Positions 24,614-33,388 of a stretch of DNA of 39,428 nucleotides are shown piece after piece. Position numbers and translations under genes: made by a program. The DNA comes from an uncultured Lachnospiraceae bacterium (GTDB lineage: Bacteria > Bacillota > Clostridia > Lachnospirales > Lachnospiraceae). The stretch spans positions 1 to 39,428 of the forward strand of contig CAJUDX010000026.1 of assembly GCA_910584785.1 (NCBI GenBank). Direction: 5' to 3'. Below the pieces are notes generated by a model. The model made no database searches. It worked only from the letters and a program-made list of their open reading frames with translations, and was not told the DNA's origin. The stretch's first letter is position 1. Each line of letters begins with the position of its first letter.

Positions 24614-25375
24614 ATGTTTATCCTGTTTGCCCTGGTAATGATGCGGATGAGCGGGGCGATTATGTTCAATCCCCTGTTGGGAAGGACGAATTATCCCCGA
24701 CCAGCGAAGGGGGCGCTGATTTTTGCGCTCACTCTTCTTTTGTATCTGGGGGTGGACGGACAGCTTGCCCATGAGCCAGCCACAATGCTGGAGTTTGGTT
24801 TTATGCTGATAAAAGAGCTGATGGTGGGGTTTGCCCTGGGATTTTCCATGGAGCTTGCTTATGCCGTTATCCGCTTTGCCTCAGCGATTATGGATTATAC
24901 GATGGGCCTATCCATGGCTCAGGTTTATGATCCGCAGTATAATACCCAGATGACAATCACTTCGGGTATTTATTATGCGCTTTTGTCCCTGCTTTTTCTG
25001 ACCACCAACGGGCATCTTCGGATGATTGGCCTGTTTTACACTTCAGCTGAGCTAATTCCCTTTGGAGAAGTAACGCTCAGGACGGAGATTTACCAGCTGA
25101 TGCTGGAAATTTTTAAGGCGAATATTGCCCTTGGCCTTCAGCTTGCCTTTCCCTTAATTGCAATGGAACTGGTCACTGAGGCAGCGATTGGAATATTAAT
25201 GCGGATGATTCCGCAGATTAATGTATTTTCTGTCAATTTTCAGATGAAAATTATTGTAGGATTGATGATGATGGTTCTTTTATTCAGTCCTATGGCGGAT
25301 AAAATGTATGTAATTATCGATAATACCTTTATGTATATGGAACAGCTTCTGCAACTGATGCGTCCATTAGGGTAA
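24614..25375 (+). CDS. fliR: flagellar export gate protein FliR
   Basis: A 253-residue multi-pass membrane protein with FliR features: MMRMSGAIMFNPLLGR at the start, VGFALGFSMELAYAVIRFA, and FPLIAMELVTEAAIGILMRMIPQINVF-type region near 180-205. The ATG lies 4 bases after fliQ, with GGGAGG at the end of fliQ as ribosome site. N-terminus is slightly shorter than usual. Confidence 0.95.
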   Translation: MFILFALVMMRMSGAIMFNPLLGRTNYPRPAKGALIFALTLLLYLGVDGQLAHEPATMLEFGFMLIKELMVGFALGFSMELAYAVIRFASAIMDYTMGLSMAQVYDPQYNTQMTITSGIYYALLSLLFLTTNGHLRMIGLFYTSAELIPFGEVTLRTEIYQLMLEIFKANIALGLQLAFPLIAMELVTEAAIGILMRMIPQINVFSVNFQMKIIVGLMMMVLLFSPMADKMYVIIDNTFMYMEQLLQLMRPLG

Positions 25376-25426
25376 AGGGTTCGCTGGAGGGTATCCGGCA
25401 GAAACGGCACAGGCTGAGGAAAGGAA

Positions 25427-26509
25427 GTGGTGAGCTTGGCAGAGTCGAACGGACAGGAAAAGACCGAAAAACCAACTGGTAAACGGCGGCGGGAAGCCCG
25501 ACAGGATGGTAATTTATTCCAAAGTAAAGATGCGGTCACGGTGGTTATGCTGTTCGGCGTATTTTATATGCTTCGCCGTATGCTCCCTTTAATTTACCGG
25601 ACAGTGCGGGACGTAATGATTCACTATTTTACCGCAGTCGGCAGAAAGGATGCTTTTTTAGAGTCACCGAATATTTATGTGGATATGGTGATGGCGGCGC
25701 TGAAGTGTTCTCTGCCTATTCTACTCATATCCTTAGCCCTGGGTATTATTGCCCACGGTGTCCAGACGCGCTTTAACATTACCTTTAAGCCTTTGCGCCC
25801 GAAGTTCAGTAAGCTGAACCCCATATCCGGGATAAAGAAGCTCTTTGGCCTGAAAAAGCTGGTGGATCTTGTTAAGAATCTGATTAAAATATCGCTGCTG
25901 CTGGCCCTTTTATATAACCTGTTAAAAAAGGATATTATGGAAATCAGCAGGATGTTTGATATGCAGGTGTTGCAGTCCACCGCCCGTACCCTGGAGCTGG
26001 TTTATAGCCTGGTCCTGCGGGTCTGTCTTGCTTTTGCTGTTGTGGCGTTTTTTGATTTTATTTATCAGAAATGGGATTATGAAAATAATCTTAAGATGAC
26101 CAAGCAGGAAGTTAAAGATGAATATAAAAATACTGAGGGAAATCCTGAGATTAAGGGAAGGATTCGAAGTGTGCAGCGTCAGATGGCGATGAGCCGTATG
26201 ATGCAGAAGGTTCCTCAGGCCGATGTTATTATCAGAAACCCCACGCATTTTGCTGTGGCTCTGCGCTATGATCCGAATCAGGACGGCGCGCCGGTGGTAC
26301 TGGCAAAGGGGCAGGATGCGATTGCCTTCCGTATTATTAAAATCGGTGAGGAGCACGGGGTTCATGTAATTGAAGACCGGCCGCTGGCCAGGGCACTGTA
26401 TGCCTCCTGTGAGATTGACCGGGAAATCCCGGCGGAGTTTTACGGGGCCGTGGCGGAAATCCTTGTCTATATTTACAAGGCAAGTAACCGGGAAGATATG
26501 TTCCAGTAG
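25427..26509 (+). CDS. flhB: flagellar export switch protein FlhB
   Basis: A 360-residue FlhB: EKTEKPTGKRRREARQDGN at the N-terminus, four membrane helices, and the autocleavage motif NPTH at 271-274, after which the C-terminal fragment sets substrate specificity together with FliK. Starts with GTG at 25427 (a second GTG follows directly) after GAGGAAAGGAA. It lies 9 bases before flhA. Confidence 0.96.
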   Translation: MVSLAESNGQEKTEKPTGKRRREARQDGNLFQSKDAVTVVMLFGVFYMLRRMLPLIYRTVRDVMIHYFTAVGRKDAFLESPNIYVDMVMAALKCSLPILLISLALGIIAHGVQTRFNITFKPLRPKFSKLNPISGIKKLFGLKKLVDLVKNLIKISLLLALLYNLLKKDIMEISRMFDMQVLQSTARTLELVYSLVLRVCLAFAVVAFFDFIYQKWDYENNLKMTKQEVKDEYKNTEGNPEIKGRIRSVQRQMAMSRMMQKVPQADVIIRNPTHFAVALRYDPNQDGAPVVLAKGQDAIAFRIIKIGEEHGVHVIEDRPLARALYASCEIDREIPAEFYGAVAEILVYIYKASNREDMFQ

Positions 26510-26518
26510 GAGTGTTTC

Positions 26519-28678
26519 ATGAAAAAGTTACTGAGTTATTCGATTGTATTATTTGTACTTACCATCATTCTGCTGTTGATTATCCCGCTTCCGGCGGCTC
26601 TTGTGGATGTGGCTATTATTATTAATATGTCTCTTTCGATGATGATCCTGGTAATTACCATGACCATCCGGGACGCTTTGGAGTTTTCGATATTCCCGTC
26701 CCTTCTGCTGATTACCACGCTGTTTCGTCTGGGAATTAATGTGTCCACAACCAGAAATATTTTAACCAATTCCGGTTCCTCCGGTCAGATAATCGCGGCC
26801 TTTGGTGATTTCATCCTGCGGGGGAATGTGGTTGTCGGTATCATCATATATATGATTATTGTCTTAATGCAGTTCATCGTTATTACCAAGGGTGCGGAGC
26901 GTGTATCTGAAGTTGCGGCACGTTTTACTCTGGACGCGATGCCAGGTAAACAGATGGCGATTGACGCCGACTTAAACTCCGGCCTAATCGATGAACAGCA
27001 GGCAAAAGTGCGGCGGGAAAAGATTCAGCGGGAAGCTGATTTCTACGGTTCCATGGATGGTGCGACAAAGATTGTTAAGGGCGACTCGGTGATGTCCTTA
27101 ATTACCACTGCCATCAACCTGATCGGAGGAAGTATTATCGGTATTATTCAGTCCGGCGACAGCATAAGCGAGGTATTAAGCACTTATTCTATTGCTACGG
27201 TCGGCGACGGTCTGGTCGGACAGATTCCTGCCCTGCTGATTTCAGTTGCCACAGGTATGATTGTTACCCGTGCGGTGTCCGAGGGAAGTTTAAACGACGA
27301 TATTTCCAGACAGTTTATGGCTCAGCCGGTAGCGATTATGATCAGTGGTGTTGTTGTTGCCGTGCTGACTGTTATCCCCGGAATGCCAGTGATTTCCCTG
27401 TTAATTGTTTCCGTGGGATTAATCAGCGGAGGATACTTCCTTGCCAGAAGGCTGCGCGAGGAGCCTGCACTTGCCGCTTCGGGAGCGCTAGCCGGGGGCG
27501 GGACTTTAAGGAGCTTTTCCGGTGCGCCGGAAACTGAACTTGGCGAGCCGTCGCCGGATCAGGAGCAGCCGGCTCCAGTGAGTGAAGAAGAGTATTTCAA
27601 GGATGTTAATAACGTCTATAACCTTCTTTCGGTGGAAGCGATTGAGGTGGAATTTGGCTATAGTCTGATTCCATTAGTGGATGAGTCCGTGGGAGGACGT
27701 TTGATTAATCGAATTATTATTTTCCGAAGGCAGTATGCCCAGGATATGGGATTTGTTATTCCTTCGATTCGTTTAAGGGACAGTTCAGGCTTGAATACGA
27801 ACCAATATTGTATTAAAATAAAGGGTGAGGAAGTGGCAAAGGGAGAGATTTTAACCGATTACTTCCTTGCGCTCGAACCGGAGAACCCAGAAAAAGAGAT
27901 TGATGGAATCGAGACGATCGAGCCGGCCTACGGCATCCCAAGCCGATGGATACGCCCGGAGAACCGGGAACTGGCAGAGATTTACGGCTATACGGTTATT
28001 GATCCGCTTTCTGTTCTGGTAACGCATTTATCCGAGGTAATTAAGCAGCATGTCCATGAGCTGATCACCCGCCAGGAGGTTATCCATTTAATTGAGAATA
28101 CAAAAAAGACCTCGCCTGAGCTGATTGATGAGGCCTTCCCCAATTTAATTACCTACAGCATGTTCCAGAAGATTTTGACCAGTCTCCTGAAGGAAAATGT
28201 GCCGATCAAGGATTTGGAGACCATTATCGAATCCGTTCTGGAAACCATATCGGATACAGGCCTCCCAATCAAGGATGTGGACGGCCTGATAGAAAATATC
28301 CGTACAGCCTTGAAGCGCACCATTACCCGTATGTACTGTGAGGATGGCAGTATGAAGGTAATTACCCTGGATTCGGAGCTGGAAAGAACTATGGTAAGCT
28401 GTCTGTCGAAGAATGACCGCGGCTATTACTTAGCTTTAAGCCCGGATATTCTTCAGAGCCTGATTAATCAGATTACGGTTCAGCTGAAGAAGTTTAACAG
28501 TATTGCCCAGAGCCCGGTAATTTTAACCTCCCAGGTCATGCGTGTACATTTTTACCGGTTGATTGACCAATTTTATCCCAATGTGCGGGTGCTCTCCTTT
28601 AATGAGATTGCCAATAACGTGCAGATTCAGTCTATCGGCAGTTTAACCCTTGAGCAGCCCTCAAGAAAGGGCGCTTAA
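26519..28678 (+). CDS. flhA: flagellar export apparatus protein FlhA
   Basis: A 719-residue export-gate subunit. The N-terminal half has about eight membrane helices and the conserved FHIPEP-like loop (ATRFTLDAMPGKQMAIDADL-type block near residues 140-160, with GLIDEQQAK). The C-terminal half is the cytoplasmic nonamer ring domain, ending after VLSFNEI. A variable Pro/Glu-rich linker lies near 335-360. GTAGGAGTG precedes the ATG. Confidence 0.97.
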   Translation: MKKLLSYSIVLFVLTIILLLIIPLPAALVDVAIIINMSLSMMILVITMTIRDALEFSIFPSLLLITTLFRLGINVSTTRNILTNSGSSGQIIAAFGDFILRGNVVVGIIIYMIIVLMQFIVITKGAERVSEVAARFTLDAMPGKQMAIDADLNSGLIDEQQAKVRREKIQREADFYGSMDGATKIVKGDSVMSLITTAINLIGGSIIGIIQSGDSISEVLSTYSIATVGDGLVGQIPALLISVATGMIVTRAVSEGSLNDDISRQFMAQPVAIMISGVVVAVLTVIPGMPVISLLIVSVGLISGGYFLARRLREEPALAASGALAGGGTLRSFSGAPETELGEPSPDQEQPAPVSEEEYFKDVNNVYNLLSVEAIEVEFGYSLIPLVDESVGGRLINRIIIFRRQYAQDMGFVIPSIRLRDSSGLNTNQYCIKIKGEEVAKGEILTDYFLALEPENPEKEIDGIETIEPAYGIPSRWIRPENRELAEIYGYTVIDPLSVLVTHLSEVIKQHVHELITRQEVIHLIENTKKTSPELIDEAFPNLITYSMFQKILTSLLKENVPIKDLETIIESVLETISDTGLPIKDVDGLIENIRTALKRTITRMYCEDGSMKVITLDSELERTMVSCLSKNDRGYYLALSPDILQSLINQITVQLKKFNSIAQSPVILTSQVMRVHFYRLIDQFYPNVRVLSFNEIANNVQIQSIGSLTLEQPSRKGA

Positions 28679-28710
28679 GACACTTACCGGATATAAGGGG
28701 GTGGCAGAGG

Positions 28711-29478
28711 ATGGTTCCGGCAGATCATTTAGAAGAAAAGACCAATGAGGAGCTATTAGCTCTGTATTTGGACAAAGGACAGCTGGAAGTAAAGCAGGCT
28801 TTGGTTATGCGTTATCTGTATATCGTAAGAACGATTGCTCTGCAGATGCGTAATGTTTATGCGGGAAGCCTTCAGATGGAGGATATTATTAATGAGGGCG
28901 TAATTGCCATCATGAAAAGTATTGACAGATATGACCCGGAGCGCGATAATAAATTTGAAACCTTTGTATCCAGACGGATTCGCGGAATGATTATTGATCT
29001 TGTGCGGAAAAATGACTGGATGCCCAGGGACTTCCGCAAGCAGGTTAAGGTGATGGAGGATGTACAGACCACGCTGAACCGCCAGCTGGGGCGTCAGCCC
29101 TCAGATGAAGAGACGGCTCAGGCGATGGGCATGGAAATTCGGAAATACCGAAAACTTCAGCGGATGAGTGTGATGATGAATGTACTTTCGCTGGATATGA
29201 TTACGGAGGACGACGGGGAACATCAGTCCATTCAGCTTTCCACCAATGATGTGGATTCCCAGCCGGAAAGGGCTTTTCTGCGGGGAGAATCCCGGCAGAT
29301 TTTAGCGGAGGCGGTGGAGAACTTAAAGGATAAGGAAAAGATGGTGATTTCCCTCTATTATGTCGAGGAACTGAATATGGGGCAGATTGCCCAGGTTTTA
29401 AATGTAAGTGAGCCGCGGGTGTCTCAAATTCACAGTTCGGCTATCCGTAAGCTTAAGGCATTTATGAGTGCTTATTAG
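28711..29478 (+). CDS. sigD: flagellar sigma factor sigma-28 (FliA/SigD/WhiG family)
   Basis: A 255-residue group 3 sigma factor. Region 2 is QMEDIINEGVIAIMKSIDRY and RIRGMIIDLVRKNDWMPR, region 3 follows with RQLGRQPSDEETAQAMGME, and region 4 has ISLYYVEELNMGQIAQVL and SEPRVSQIHSSAIRKLK. It directs late flagellar genes. The FliD-like gene at 5268, with its GCCGATAT element, is a candidate target in this window. In Bacillus flhF, flhG and che genes separate flhA from sigD; here sigD follows flhA by 32 bases. No anti-sigma factor FlgM is seen. Confidence 0.95.
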   Translation: MVPADHLEEKTNEELLALYLDKGQLEVKQALVMRYLYIVRTIALQMRNVYAGSLQMEDIINEGVIAIMKSIDRYDPERDNKFETFVSRRIRGMIIDLVRKNDWMPRDFRKQVKVMEDVQTTLNRQLGRQPSDEETAQAMGMEIRKYRKLQRMSVMMNVLSLDMITEDDGEHQSIQLSTNDVDSQPERAFLRGESRQILAEAVENLKDKEKMVISLYYVEELNMGQIAQVLNVSEPRVSQIHSSAIRKLKAFMSAY

Positions 29479-29551
29479 CAGCAAAGATTTTGTAAAAACA
29501 GGAAATTGTTTTAAATGCAGGAAATCAGGATACAGAAAGGAGACGATGGGC

Positions 29552-30334
29552 ATGTATCAGGGATTCTATAACCTTACTTCCGGTATGCTGACCCAGAGCA
29601 GAAATCTGAATGTAATCAGTAATAATATGGTGAATATCCAGACAGCTGGTTATAAGCGGGATAAGATGGTCAGCACGACCTTCCAGGAAGAGATGCTTTA
29701 TCGGACAGGAAAGAGATATAAGGAAAACCCGGAGCCGATGGCGACGACCTCAAAGATTCGTACCGCGGACAGAACCTATGTCAACCATGAGCAGGGGAGT
29801 TTTGACCCGACCGATGGCATTTATGATTTTGCTCTGGGAGATAAGGGATATTTTTGCATTGATACCCCAAGAGGAATCCGCTATACCCGCAACGGGTCAT
29901 TTAGCGTGGATGACGAGGGCTTCCTTACCTTAAACGGCATGGGCCGGGTACAGGGGGTGGACGGTCAGCCGATTCAGATTGAAAACGAGGACTTTACCGT
30001 GGATGAGCGGGGAGTTATCAGCGTTGCCCAGGACCTTGGTGAGGATGGGAACGGAGCGGGGATGCGTCAGATTGGCGCTCTTCGGGTGGTGGATTTTGCC
30101 GATTATGAGCAGCTCCACAAGGAAGATTATGGAATGTTTTCGACGAATCAGGCTGCCCAGGAGGTGGAAAATCCTACGGTGGTATGGAAGTCATTAGAGC
30201 GGTCGAATGTCGATATGGTAGAGGAGATGACAAATATGATGGCATCCCAGAGAGCTCTGCAGAGTGCCGCCCAGGTGCTTAAGATGTATGACCAGATTAT
30301 GAGTAAGGCGTCTACGGACGTTGGACGATTATAA
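29552..30334 (+). CDS. flgF: rod/hook-basal body protein, FlgF/FlgG family (first copy)
   Basis: A 260-residue axial protein with SGMLTQSRNLNVISNNMVNIQTAGYKRDK at its N-terminal quarter and NVDMVEEMTNMMASQRALQ at the C-terminus. It forms part of the distal rod. The ATG at 29552, nine bases after AAAGGAG, is preferred over ATG 29546 and over an upstream frame extension overlapping sigD. The FlgF versus FlgG assignment between this gene and the next is by order only (FlhO/FlhP in Bacillus). Confidence 0.85.
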   Translation: MYQGFYNLTSGMLTQSRNLNVISNNMVNIQTAGYKRDKMVSTTFQEEMLYRTGKRYKENPEPMATTSKIRTADRTYVNHEQGSFDPTDGIYDFALGDKGYFCIDTPRGIRYTRNGSFSVDDEGFLTLNGMGRVQGVDGQPIQIENEDFTVDERGVISVAQDLGEDGNGAGMRQIGALRVVDFADYEQLHKEDYGMFSTNQAAQEVENPTVVWKSLERSNVDMVEEMTNMMASQRALQSAAQVLKMYDQIMSKASTDVGRL

Positions 30335-30345
30335 GGAGATCAAGC

Positions 30346-31107
30346 ATGTACCAGTCATTTTATACCGGCGCCCTGGGCGCAGGAACCTGTATGGCAAAGA
30401 TGGGTGTCCTTTCCAACAATCTTGCCAATATTAATAATCACGGCTTTAAGCCAAAGACGGCAGCTTTTACGGATCTGTTGCAGTTTAACTTAAATGATTC
30501 TGAGGATGCGACCACAGAGCTGCAGGCAGGGAACGGCGTGCGGATGCAGAGAACCTACACCAGCTTTGAAACCTCTGCCCTGACAGCGACAAACAGCGAA
30601 TTGGATTATGCTATTTTAGACAATAACCAGTTTTTTATGGTGCAGAATCCGGCGACCAGGGAGATTACTTATACCCGTACCGGACGTTTCCACCGGGCGC
30701 AGATGGAGGACGGCTTTTATCTGGCGACTGACAGCAATAAGCTTGTTCTGGATCAAAATGGTCAGCCTATCCGCCTGCGTGAGCTGGAAGAGGGGGAAGA
30801 TGAAGAAAATCCAAACCAGGATATCAACCTGCCGGAGGATGAGACACAGAGGGTAAGCCTTTATACCTTTACCCACCCCAGCCGCCTCCTCAGCGTGGGG
30901 GATAATGAATTTGCCCCGCCGGAGGATATGGCGCCGATTCTGGTGGAGAATCCCAGACTGACAACAGGGGCAGTGGAGAGTTCGGGAACCGACCTGGCGA
31001 AGGAAATGGTAAGGATTATTGAGTGTCAGCGGGCTTATGCCTATGCTCTCAGGATGGTGACAACGTCGGATGAGATAGAGTCTACGATTAACAGCCTGAG
31101 AGGGTAG
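30346..31107 (+). CDS. flgG: rod/hook-basal body protein, FlgF/FlgG family (second copy)
   Basis: A 253-residue paralogue of the preceding protein: GVLSNNLANINNHGFKPKT near the start and GTDLAKEMVRIIECQRAYAY at the end. An acidic insert near 145-165 (EEGEDEENPNQD) is unusual. TAAGGAGATC lies before the ATG, 11 bases after the previous stop. A distal-rod role is inferred from the family. Confidence 0.85.
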   Translation: MYQSFYTGALGAGTCMAKMGVLSNNLANINNHGFKPKTAAFTDLLQFNLNDSEDATTELQAGNGVRMQRTYTSFETSALTATNSELDYAILDNNQFFMVQNPATREITYTRTGRFHRAQMEDGFYLATDSNKLVLDQNGQPIRLRELEEGEDEENPNQDINLPEDETQRVSLYTFTHPSRLLSVGDNEFAPPEDMAPILVENPRLTTGAVESSGTDLAKEMVRIIECQRAYAYALRMVTTSDEIESTINSLRG

Positions 31108-31140
31108 TGCTGAGGATAGTCATGAAGGTGAGGGATTTAG

Positions 31141-31761
31141 ATGAGACTTAAAAGCTATGGAGATATGAATCTTCTTGAATTGGACGTAATGAAGGAAATC
31201 AGCAGCATAGGCACCAGCCATGCGGCAACTTCTCTTTCCAAGCTTTTACAGAAGGAGGTAAGGATTACCATTCCTGAAGTAAACATCTTAAGCTACGATG
31301 AGACGGTAGATAAGATTGGTCATATCGAGGAATTGGTAGCTGCTACCCTGGTACAGATGTCGAACGAAGTCAATGGCTTAATGCTCTTTATTTTTAAGAT
31401 GGATTTGGCAAATGCGGTGCTGGGAAAACTGTTAAGCCGGCATTACACCTCCTTTGAAGAAATGGATGAGATGGATTATTCTGCACTGGAGGAAATCGGG
31501 AATATTATTATCTGTTCTTATGTTAATGCATTTACTCAGCTTGTCGGTGTGGAAATTGATTTATCGGTGCCAAGCTCGACGATTAACATGCTCGGAGGGA
31601 TTTTAACCGTGCCTATTGCGGAATATGGCTATGAGACAGATAAGCTGATGTACATAAACGCAGAGTTTATTATGGACGGCGAGAAGCTTTCCGACGGGCT
31701 GTTAATGCTTCCCGATATAGAATCGCTGAACAGAATCTTAGAGAAACTAGGTATTTCATAA
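31141..31761 (+). CDS. cheC: CheY-P phosphatase/adaptation protein CheC
   Basis: A 206-residue CheC. The second catalytic pair is intact (E118-I-G-N121). The first is changed: MKEISSIGTSHAATSL carries Glu19 but Ser22 in place of the Asn. CheC works with CheD, encoded next with a one-base overlap, to hydrolyse CheY-P and adjust receptor deamidation. FliY in the same operon has two intact sites and may supply most phosphatase activity. Confidence 0.9.
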   Translation: MRLKSYGDMNLLELDVMKEISSIGTSHAATSLSKLLQKEVRITIPEVNILSYDETVDKIGHIEELVAATLVQMSNEVNGLMLFIFKMDLANAVLGKLLSRHYTSFEEMDEMDYSALEEIGNIIICSYVNAFTQLVGVEIDLSVPSSTINMLGGILTVPIAEYGYETDKLMYINAEFIMDGEKLSDGLLMLPDIESLNRILEKLGIS

Positions 31762-32246
31762 TGGCAGATAAGGATTTAAAAGTAGGAATCGGAGATATGA
31801 AATTTACCAGGGGTTCAGGCGTAGTGATTACTTACGCCCTTGGCTCCTGTATTGGGATTACGTTTTACGACCCTTTTTTAAAGCTGGGTGCTTTACTGCA
31901 TATTATGCTCCCCAACCGAGCTGATCCTAACGACCCAAAGGTGTTTAAATATGCAGACAGCGGGATACACGAAACTGTCCGTAAGCTTTCTGCCTTTGGC
32001 ATGGTGAAAAGCAGAACCGTGGTAAAGATTGCCGGTGGGGCGAAGATGTTCGACGTAAAAGGAAATTCAGATTTTGGAAACATCGGGCAAAGGAATGCGG
32101 CGATGGTAAAGAAGATATTAATGGAAGAAAGGCTGCGCATTTCTGCTGAGGATACAGGCGGAACGTATGCCAGGACGATGCTGTTGGATGTGGCGACTGG
32201 GGATGTGGCGGTTCGTACCGTGGGTAAGCCGGAGAAGCATCTGTAA
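31761..32246 (+). CDS. cheD: chemoreceptor glutamine deamidase CheD
   Basis: A 161-residue CheD. The catalytic Cys is C30 in YALGSCIGITFYD and the catalytic His is H47 in ALLHIMLP; GGAKMF follows as in the family. It deamidates receptor glutamines and is held by CheC. Start overlaps the cheC stop (TAATG). Confidence 0.95.
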   Translation: MADKDLKVGIGDMKFTRGSGVVITYALGSCIGITFYDPFLKLGALLHIMLPNRADPNDPKVFKYADSGIHETVRKLSAFGMVKSRTVVKIAGGAKMFDVKGNSDFGNIGQRNAAMVKKILMEERLRISAEDTGGTYARTMLLDVATGDVAVRTVGKPEKHL

Positions 32247-32363
32247 TTAATTATGTGCTGAAACGGAAGCCGGACCTGTTTTGCCGGGAGCCGTGCAATT
32301 CCGTTGATGAGATAACCCGCCTGTGGGTGTATCAGGGTTTAGCAAAGGAAGGAGAGGACGAGA

Positions 32364-33296
32364 GTGGACAAAGAAAAAGAAGGTATCCTTCTCGAATCGG
32401 GTACGAATGAAATTGAAATCATGAAGTTTACGATCCAGGGAGAGTTTTACGGTATTAATGTAGCCAAGGTTAAGGAAATTATGATGGCGGATAAGGTAAA
32501 AATCATGCCACACGCCCATCCTGCGGTAGAAGGGATTTTTAAACCCAGGGATATTTTAATTACGGTGATTGACCTTGGATACTACCTGACCGGAGATCGT
32601 CTGGAGCACAAGCCCAGGGATTTGTTTATTGTGACAAATTTCAATAAAATGACGGTGGCGTTCAGAGTACAGAGTATCGAAGGCATCAGCCGGATTTCCT
32701 GGAGAGATATTCAGAAGCCGGATAAGACCCTTACCCATGGGGAAGAGGGCGTGGCTACAGGAATTGCCCAGTGTTCGGGAGAGCTTGTGACCATTCTCGA
32801 CTTTGAAAAGATTGTGGCAGAGATTGCACCGGAGACGACGATTCAGATGTCCGAGGTGGATGAGATGGGCGATCGTCCGATCTGTAATAAGCCATTAGTG
32901 ATTGCAGAGGATTCTATTCTTTTGCAGAAGATGATCGACGATGCGTTGCAGAGGGCTGGATTTACAGATGTGAAGAACTTTAATAATGGTAAGGAAGCTT
33001 GGGATTATCTGGCTTCGATCCGGGGAGATTCAGATCTGTATAACAAGGTGAATCTGGTGATTACGGATATTGAGATGCCGGAGATGGATGGGCACAGGCT
33101 GACCAAACTGATTAAGGAAGACTCGCGGCTTAAGGCGCTTCCGGTGGTTATTTTCTCCTCGCTGATTAACGAGCAGATGAGGATTAAGGGGGAAGAACTT
33201 GGCGCAGATGAACAGCTGACGAAGCCGGAGATTGGAAATCTGGTGCATGTGATTGACCGGCTGCTGGAAAGATTTGATGCGACGATAAATAAGTAA
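32364..33296 (+). CDS. cheV: chemotaxis coupling protein CheV (CheW-REC)
   Basis: A 310-residue two-domain protein. Residues 15-155 are a CheW-like coupling domain (MKFTIQGEFYGINVAKVKEIM, GIFKPRDILITVIDL). Residues 175-305 are a receiver with phosphoacceptor D235 (VITDIEMPEMDG) and Lys in LTKPE. It links receptors to CheA and tunes adaptation. Starts with GTG after AAGGAAGGAGAGG. It ends the flagellar operon, before a terminator. Confidence 0.93.
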   Translation: MDKEKEGILLESGTNEIEIMKFTIQGEFYGINVAKVKEIMMADKVKIMPHAHPAVEGIFKPRDILITVIDLGYYLTGDRLEHKPRDLFIVTNFNKMTVAFRVQSIEGISRISWRDIQKPDKTLTHGEEGVATGIAQCSGELVTILDFEKIVAEIAPETTIQMSEVDEMGDRPICNKPLVIAEDSILLQKMIDDALQRAGFTDVKNFNNGKEAWDYLASIRGDSDLYNKVNLVITDIEMPEMDGHRLTKLIKEDSRLKALPVVIFSSLINEQMRIKGEELGADEQLTKPEIGNLVHVIDRLLERFDATINK

Positions 33297-33308
33297 AAGA
33301 TGTGTGAG

Positions 33309-33342
33309 AAGGCGGGCTGCTTTGGGGTAGTCTGCCTTTTTG
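33309..33342 (+). terminator. terminator at the end of the flagellar operon
   Basis: AAGGCGGGCT (33309-33318) pairs with AGTCTGCCTT (33329-33338), two pairs being G-T wobbles, and is followed by TTT. It begins 12 bases after the cheV stop. Confidence 0.75.
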
Positions 33343-33388
33343 GGAATTTTGGCTTGCAGGATGGAATGCATGATTGGAGGTTGAATAA

